Positions 60,175-64,000 of a DNA stretch of 64,000 nucleotides are shown here, piece after piece. Under the pieces are notes generated by a model. That model was given only the letters and a program-made list of their open reading frames with translations. It ran no database searches and had not been told where the DNA came from. The position numbers were made by a program, and so were the translations under genes. This DNA is from CAIQPS01 sp963843455 (GTDB lineage: Bacteria > Actinomycetota > Thermoleophilia > RBG-16-64-13), in assembly GCA_963843455.1 (NCBI GenBank), contig CAWJKE010000008.1, positions 124,001 to 188,000 of the forward strand, in the 5' to 3' direction. How positions within the stretch are numbered: the first letter of the stretch is position 1; each line of letters opens with the position of its first letter.

Positions 60175-61529
60175 CAGCCCTGACTTGCTAGATGTTTCAG
60201 ATAGGAGGGGATGCCGATGGATTCTCTCGGGCCCACCAGCACCTGCCAACCGGGCAACTCCTCTTCGAGTTCGCCCGAGAGGCCGGCGACGGCCCCGGGG
60301 ATGACGATCGAGCGATGCTTGATCTTGTCTTGCACCCCCGTCGTTTTGACCGCTTTGGCGATCGCTTCGGCGTCGAACTTGCCGGCCGCCCATGCGGTCA
60401 GCACCGAAAGTCCCTCGGAGTCGGCGACCAGCAGCCAGGAGCGCTTCCCGCTGCCTTCCACCTCTCCGGCCACCGAGAAGTAGGTGAGCGAGAAGTTGGT
60501 GGTGACCAGCAAGGGGGAGTCCGCATCAGGATCGCCGATCTCGTACAGACCGGGGCTTACCGAGATGGGCTTCTGCGGGTCGGTGTAGATGTTCTGCCGC
60601 AGAGTGAGGAGCGAATAGATGACGGCGGGCTCAAAATGGTCGAGAACGATGAACCCCGCGTACTTGTCGATGAACAACGAGGCCATCATCGCCTCTTCCT
60701 CCGCGCTGCCGGTCGTTTCGCCGGGGAAGGCGATCACCGGATACCCGAGGGGCTTGAAGTTCTTCTTGATAGCCGCGCGGCGCATCCGCATCAGGGCGCT
60801 GAGGGAGTCGGCCCAGCCCCGAGTGCCTGGATCGAGCACCAGATCTTCGGCCCCTTGCTTGGCCACCTGGTCGGTCAGGGTCGCCAGGGCTTCCAAGTCA
60901 CCGTCGGCGACGCGGACGGCCAGAGGGGCCGAGTGCTTCTTGGCAAGAGCGGCCATCGCCTCCCAGTTGCCCGCGTCGGCCGCATAGATGAGCGGTCGCG
61001 CCGGCCCGGCCGCGGCGAGGCCCGCTTCCAGCGTGGCCGCATCGGAGCTCATCAGTATGACGGCAAGGCCCTTTTCCACTGCCTGGGTGACCCGAGCGGC
61101 GAATTGGCCGCCGGCACCGGGCGCGCCCTCAATGGCCACCCCGTCGGGCCGAAGGGTCTGGCCCACGCGCTCGATCTGATAGCCGGCGACCTGATCGAGC
61201 AGGCTCGCGACCTCCCCGTCCGCGAGGGTCGCGGACAGGCGCACGAAGAGCCCGGGCTGGTGCACAAACGTCTTTTCGTGCCGGAACACGACAGTCTCGT
61301 TGCCCACCTCCAGCTTGCGCCCTTCTGCTCCCATCGAGATCAGCCGGATGGGTGGCGCCGACGCTGTGTCCAATTGGGCCTTGGCCTCGTCGGTCACGTA
61401 GGGGCATGCGGCCAGTTCCGCCTGCCGCGCGGCCAACTTCATGGCGAAGGCCAGGCAGGTGGCAAAGCCGCACTCCTTGCAGTTGGTCTGCGGCAACACC
61501 TTGTATATTGCGATGCCACTCAGTGCCAT
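60174..61529 (-). CDS. acsC: Corrinoid/iron-sulfur protein large subunit
   Basis: A 451-residue subunit that carries the methyl-cobamide between AcsE and acetyl-CoA synthase. The N-terminal NCKECGFATCLAFAMKLA binds the [4Fe-4S] cluster with a fourth Cys at ACPYV. A TIM-barrel domain (QIERVGQTLRPDGVAIEG to VLDPGTRGWADSL) and a C-terminal cobamide-binding Rossmann domain follow. AAAGGAG precedes ATG 61529. Length matches the family (about 445). Confidence 0.94.
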   Translation of the reverse strand: MALSGIAIYKVLPQTNCKECGFATCLAFAMKLAARQAELAACPYVTDEAKAQLDTASAPPIRLISMGAEGRKLEVGNETVVFRHEKTFVHQPGLFVRLSATLADGEVASLLDQVAGYQIERVGQTLRPDGVAIEGAPGAGGQFAARVTQAVEKGLAVILMSSDAATLEAGLAAAGPARPLIYAADAGNWEAMAALAKKHSAPLAVRVADGDLEALATLTDQVAKQGAEDLVLDPGTRGWADSLSALMRMRRAAIKKNFKPLGYPVIAFPGETTGSAEEEAMMASLFIDKYAGFIVLDHFEPAVIYSLLTLRQNIYTDPQKPISVSPGLYEIGDPDADSPLLVTTNFSLTYFSVAGEVEGSGKRSWLLVADSEGLSVLTAWAAGKFDAEAIAKAVKTTGVQDKIKHRSIVIPGAVAGLSGELEEELPGWQVLVGPRESIGIPSYLKHLASQG

Positions 61530-61577
61530 GTGGCGCGCTCCTTTCTCTCGAGGGGGGTCGGCCGCCGCGAAGCGCGG

Positions 61578-62558
61578 CTAGGCTACCGGGGCTCCCGCCA
61601 TCAGTCCATCGATGGCGCGCTTGACCAAGGGGATAGTGTCGGGGTGCCGCAACACGAGGATGTCGGCGCCTGTGTTGAGGAGAGTGATGCTGGTGTTCGC
61701 TTCCCACAGGATGCCCCGCTGGGTCCAATCTCCCCACTGCGCGGGCACGTCCTGGTCGGTGCGCGCTTCTTTGGCGCGCCAGGCCTCGTAGCCCACCGTC
61801 AAGATCATGGGCTGCTGCAGCGCGGAATCCCCGGTCAAAGCGGCCAAGCGCACCCTCTCCATCACGGAGTAGCTGTACTCGATGCCGTAGCCCAGTGCGC
61901 CGGTGGTGGGATCCATGAGCATGCGATCGCGATTCATGCCCATGTCGCCGATGAGCACGTTGAGTTGCTTGGCCAGGTTCACGTCGATGGGGCTCTTGGC
62001 GACGATCACCTGGTCGTTGGCCAGAGCGGCCGCCACGATGGTGCGATAGTTCTTTTCCTCGGCGTTGCCCAAGGCGATGCGCTCGCCCTTGGCCTCTTCC
62101 GCGGCGGCCACCAGTACTTCGTTGTCCTTGTCCTTCTGACCGGGGCCGTAGACGATGAGTGGTAACGACGTGGCTTCCAACACCCGCCGCACTGTCTTGC
62201 GTGCCTCGGCCGCGCCGGTGTCTCCGCGCTCGGGGTGGGCGCTGTCGAGCGACAGTGCGATCAGGTCGGCTCCGGCCTTCTCGGCCTGTGCAGCCCAGGC
62301 GGCTGGGTCGCCCAGTGCCTCGCCCCAGGCGGTCTGGAGCAGGCTCGACCAGTCTTCGGGCTTCCGGTCGCTGACCTCCACCGCGATCACCGGCCGGCGG
62401 GGGATCGAGCCCTCAAAGTGCAGGAAGGGGAGCGTGGCCTCGCCACCCACGGTCACGGTACTGCCGCGCGTGCCACCCTTGTCCGGTCCGGCACCCAGGG
62501 TTACCTCCATGATGCGGCCGACCCACGTTTCCTTGACTTCGGGCAGTGTTAGAGACAT
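61578..62558 (-). CDS. acsD: Corrinoid/iron-sulfur protein small subunit
   Basis: A 326-residue TIM-barrel partner of AcsC. VGRIMEVTLGAGPDKGGTR, TLPFLHFEG, LIALSLDSAHPERGD, LIVYGPGQKDKDNEVL, LNVLIGDMGMNRDRMLMDP and GYGIEYSYSVMERVRLAAL are typical CdhD/AcsD motifs. AAAGGAGA precedes the ATG. It lies 28 bp after acsB. Confidence 0.94.
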   Translation of the reverse strand: MSLTLPEVKETWVGRIMEVTLGAGPDKGGTRGSTVTVGGEATLPFLHFEGSIPRRPVIAVEVSDRKPEDWSSLLQTAWGEALGDPAAWAAQAEKAGADLIALSLDSAHPERGDTGAAEARKTVRRVLEATSLPLIVYGPGQKDKDNEVLVAAAEEAKGERIALGNAEEKNYRTIVAAALANDQVIVAKSPIDVNLAKQLNVLIGDMGMNRDRMLMDPTTGALGYGIEYSYSVMERVRLAALTGDSALQQPMILTVGYEAWRAKEARTDQDVPAQWGDWTQRGILWEANTSITLLNTGADILVLRHPDTIPLVKRAIDGLMAGAPVA

Positions 62559-62586
62559 CCGGGATCTCCTTTCAGGATCGTCCGGC

Positions 62587-64000
62587 TCAGATGATCGGGT
62601 CCATAGCCAGCGCTGGATGTCCCTGGGCCTCGAGCCAGGGCACCAGTTCCTCCACGGTGGTCGCGCAACTCGCGTCGGCTATCTTGTTGATGAGGTCGGG
62701 GTCCCCCTCGCGTTCGGCCACGGCCTTGAGGTCGTCGGCCATGATGGTCTTGAGGTTGCTGGACATCCAGACGACCCGCTTGAAACCGCCCTCGGCCGAG
62801 ATGAACTTGCGGCTGGTGAGGTAGAACTTGCCGACACCCATCATCCCCGGCGTCTGCAGGCCGCCGCCCGCCACTCCAGCCAGTGTGGAGAAGGTCATAC
62901 CGGCCGGGGTCATGCTCGGGTCGTCGCGCGAGGCCACCATCACGCCGTTCGCCTCCGGGATGACCATGACTATGCACTCGAAGCAGCCGCAGGCCGTCAT
63001 GGGGTCCTGCATGATCGAGTAAAGAGCGACGTTCTCGACGGCTTGGTGCGAGTTCTGGTACGCGAAGGCGTTGGACCCTTCCCACACGCCCAAGTCCGGG
63101 TCGATACAGATGCCCTTGACGATCGGCTGGTTGGGTCCCGTCGGGTTGATCTGATTGGAGGCCTTGCAGTCGAGCCAGTTGTACGCGCCGCAGAGGCCCA
63201 ACCGCTCGGGGGAGATGACGCAGACGTGGTTGGGAGCGAAGCTCTGGCAGAGCGTGCAGCTGTAGAATTCCTCCACGCTGGCATCGACCATGCCGGCCAG
63301 CCGCACATTGCGGTTCTGATAGGCCTCGCGTGCCTTGGCCAGCCACTTCTCGAACTGTTCGGGGTCGGTGACAATGGTCACCTGGACCTTGTCGACGATG
63401 GCCCCGAACTCGGCGTGGAGCCGGGCGTAGAGGATGTCGCCGATGTTCTTGAGTCCGAAGCCCTTGTCGACGGAGCCCTTGCTGAAGCGTATCCACGTGA
63501 TGTCTCGCTGGCCGACGTGTTGGATGCCCGACGCGCCGTTGACGAAGTAGTGGATCTGGCGCTCGAGCACCGGCTCGAAGTCCTCCTGCATCTTCCGGCC
63601 GGCCACCTTGACCAAGATGCCCATGTTCATGGCGCCGCCCTCCGGCACCTCGTCGAAGTCCGGTCCAATCAACTCGATCTTGCCGTCTTCGACCTCGTCC
63701 AGTCCGGCCGTTCTCAAGTACTCGAAGGCCTGGGCTTTCGAGCCGCCGAACTCCACGCGCATGTCGGCCTTGCGTATCCGCTCGCCTTCGAAGGCACTGC
63801 CGTACGGTATCGGGATGGGTACCTCAGTGATCTTGATCTTGACGCCGCGCACCTCGATCGCGCGCTGCACCAGGCGGCGGGCTTTTTCGGTGTCGTTCTC
63901 ACCCTCGATGTCGTCGAAGGGCATGCTCACCACGTGCTCGTACGCGGTCACGCCTGTGGGCAGGATCTGCGGGATGACGGTGTCGGCGATCGCCGGGAAG
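62587..64000 (-). CDS. acsB: Acetyl-CoA synthase (CODH/ACS beta subunit), 5' part outside window
   Basis: At least 470 C-terminal residues are visible and the frame is open to the window edge. The enzyme condenses CO, the methyl group from AcsCD, and CoA into acetyl-CoA. A-cluster cysteines are seen in YSCTLCQSFAPNHVC, GLCGAYNWLDCKA and ACGCFECIVM, the last being the C-x-x-C-type nickel site pattern (GCFEC). It cannot be told from the visible part whether it is the long bacterial form (about 730, with a CODH-binding N-terminal domain) or the short archaeal-like form (about 470). Confidence 0.93.
   Translation of the reverse strand, partial: FPAIADTVIPQILPTGVTAYEHVVSMPFDDIEGENDTEKARRLVQRAIEVRGVKIKITEVPIPIPYGSAFEGERIRKADMRVEFGGSKAQAFEYLRTAGLDEVEDGKIELIGPDFDEVPEGGAMNMGILVKVAGRKMQEDFEPVLERQIHYFVNGASGIQHVGQRDITWIRFSKGSVDKGFGLKNIGDILYARLHAEFGAIVDKVQVTIVTDPEQFEKWLAKAREAYQNRNVRLAGMVDASVEEFYSCTLCQSFAPNHVCVISPERLGLCGAYNWLDCKASNQINPTGPNQPIVKGICIDPDLGVWEGSNAFAYQNSHQAVENVALYSIMQDPMTACGCFECIVMVIPEANGVMVASRDDPSMTPAGMTFSTLAGVAGGGLQTPGMMGVGKFYLTSRKFISAEGGFKRVVWMSSNLKTIMADDLKAVAEREGDPDLINKIADASCATTVEELVPWLEAQGHPALAMDPII

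Noticed and set aside
53440..62165. Very long open frames antisense to nuoF and acsC/acsD (614 and 657 codons)
   Set aside because: They are the mirror of high-GC coding DNA on the opposite strand, show no domain motifs, and overlap well-supported genes completely.

Overview
The window is high-GC DNA with the conserved gene order of Actinobacteria (eno, ftsB/divIC, DUF501, ppx in a row, preceded by mfd and mazG), a Gram-positive/actinobacterial type LexA box and lipoprotein signals. It also carries a Wood-Ljungdahl (acetyl-CoA) gene cluster and flavin/iron-sulfur diaphorase genes. I infer a strictly anaerobic, deep-branching actinobacterium. The lineage is an inference from gene content; no 16S rRNA is present.

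Layout. 1-2.5 kb: the 3' end of ftsZ, a GNAT acetyltransferase, D-amino-acid transaminase and endonuclease IV. 2.6-6.8 kb: pgi, a small cation-efflux-like membrane protein, an SOS-boxed dinB, and a convergent zinc-ribbon/discoidin membrane protein. 6.9-12 kb: a sugar-phosphate cluster (LsrF-type aldolase, ribulose-phosphate-epimerase family, fused class II aldolase/dehydrogenase) and threonine aldolase. 12-16.6 kb: Nudix, HD, DUF2007, an asparaginase II-acetyltransferase fusion, ROK glucokinase, rsmI. 16.7-33.3 kb: a long plus-strand housekeeping block (metG, tatD, rsmA, ispE, tRNA-Gln, a one-domain glmU, prs, rplY, pth, mfd, a PPIase lipoprotein, mazG, eno, ftsB, DUF501, ppx), ending in tRNA-Leu(UAA).

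33.3-43.7 kb is an integration hot spot. The intact tRNA-Leu is followed by four further copies of its 3' half (about 51-57 bp each), which divide the DNA into four modules: (I) integrase remnant, zinc-finger gene and two tiny ORFs; (II) a PASTA protein without a kinase domain; (III) a lipoprotein methionine sulfoxide reductase A with an in-frame UGA at its catalytic position; (IV) a NERD protein, a frameshifted secreted TIG/esterase/phosphoesterase protein and a SIR2-like remnant. Short tandem repeats with an 11-bp period lie near several copies and look like integrase arm sites.

43.7-53 kb: a molybdopterin enzyme pair whose size, cysteine pattern and C-terminal beta domain fit pyrogallol-phloroglucinol transhydroxylase. 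Each of the two genes is interrupted by one extra base. Then small unknown genes, a GH3 glycosidase, a membrane protein, an SDR and an Rrf2 regulator. 53-64 kb (minus strand): one apparent operon, read acsB-acsD-acsC-ASKHA activator-cooC-acsE-small helical gene-cooT-nuoE-nuoF-hoxU-like. It encodes the methyl-transfer and acetyl-CoA-forming half of the Wood-Ljungdahl pathway, nickel and corrinoid maintenance, and an NADH-linked electron-transfer module.

A recurring oddity is that at least six apparent frameshifts (31.5, 40.9, 41.7, 41.8, 45.7, 46.9 kb) all need one base to be skipped. They are either insertion-type sequence errors or a real property of this region.
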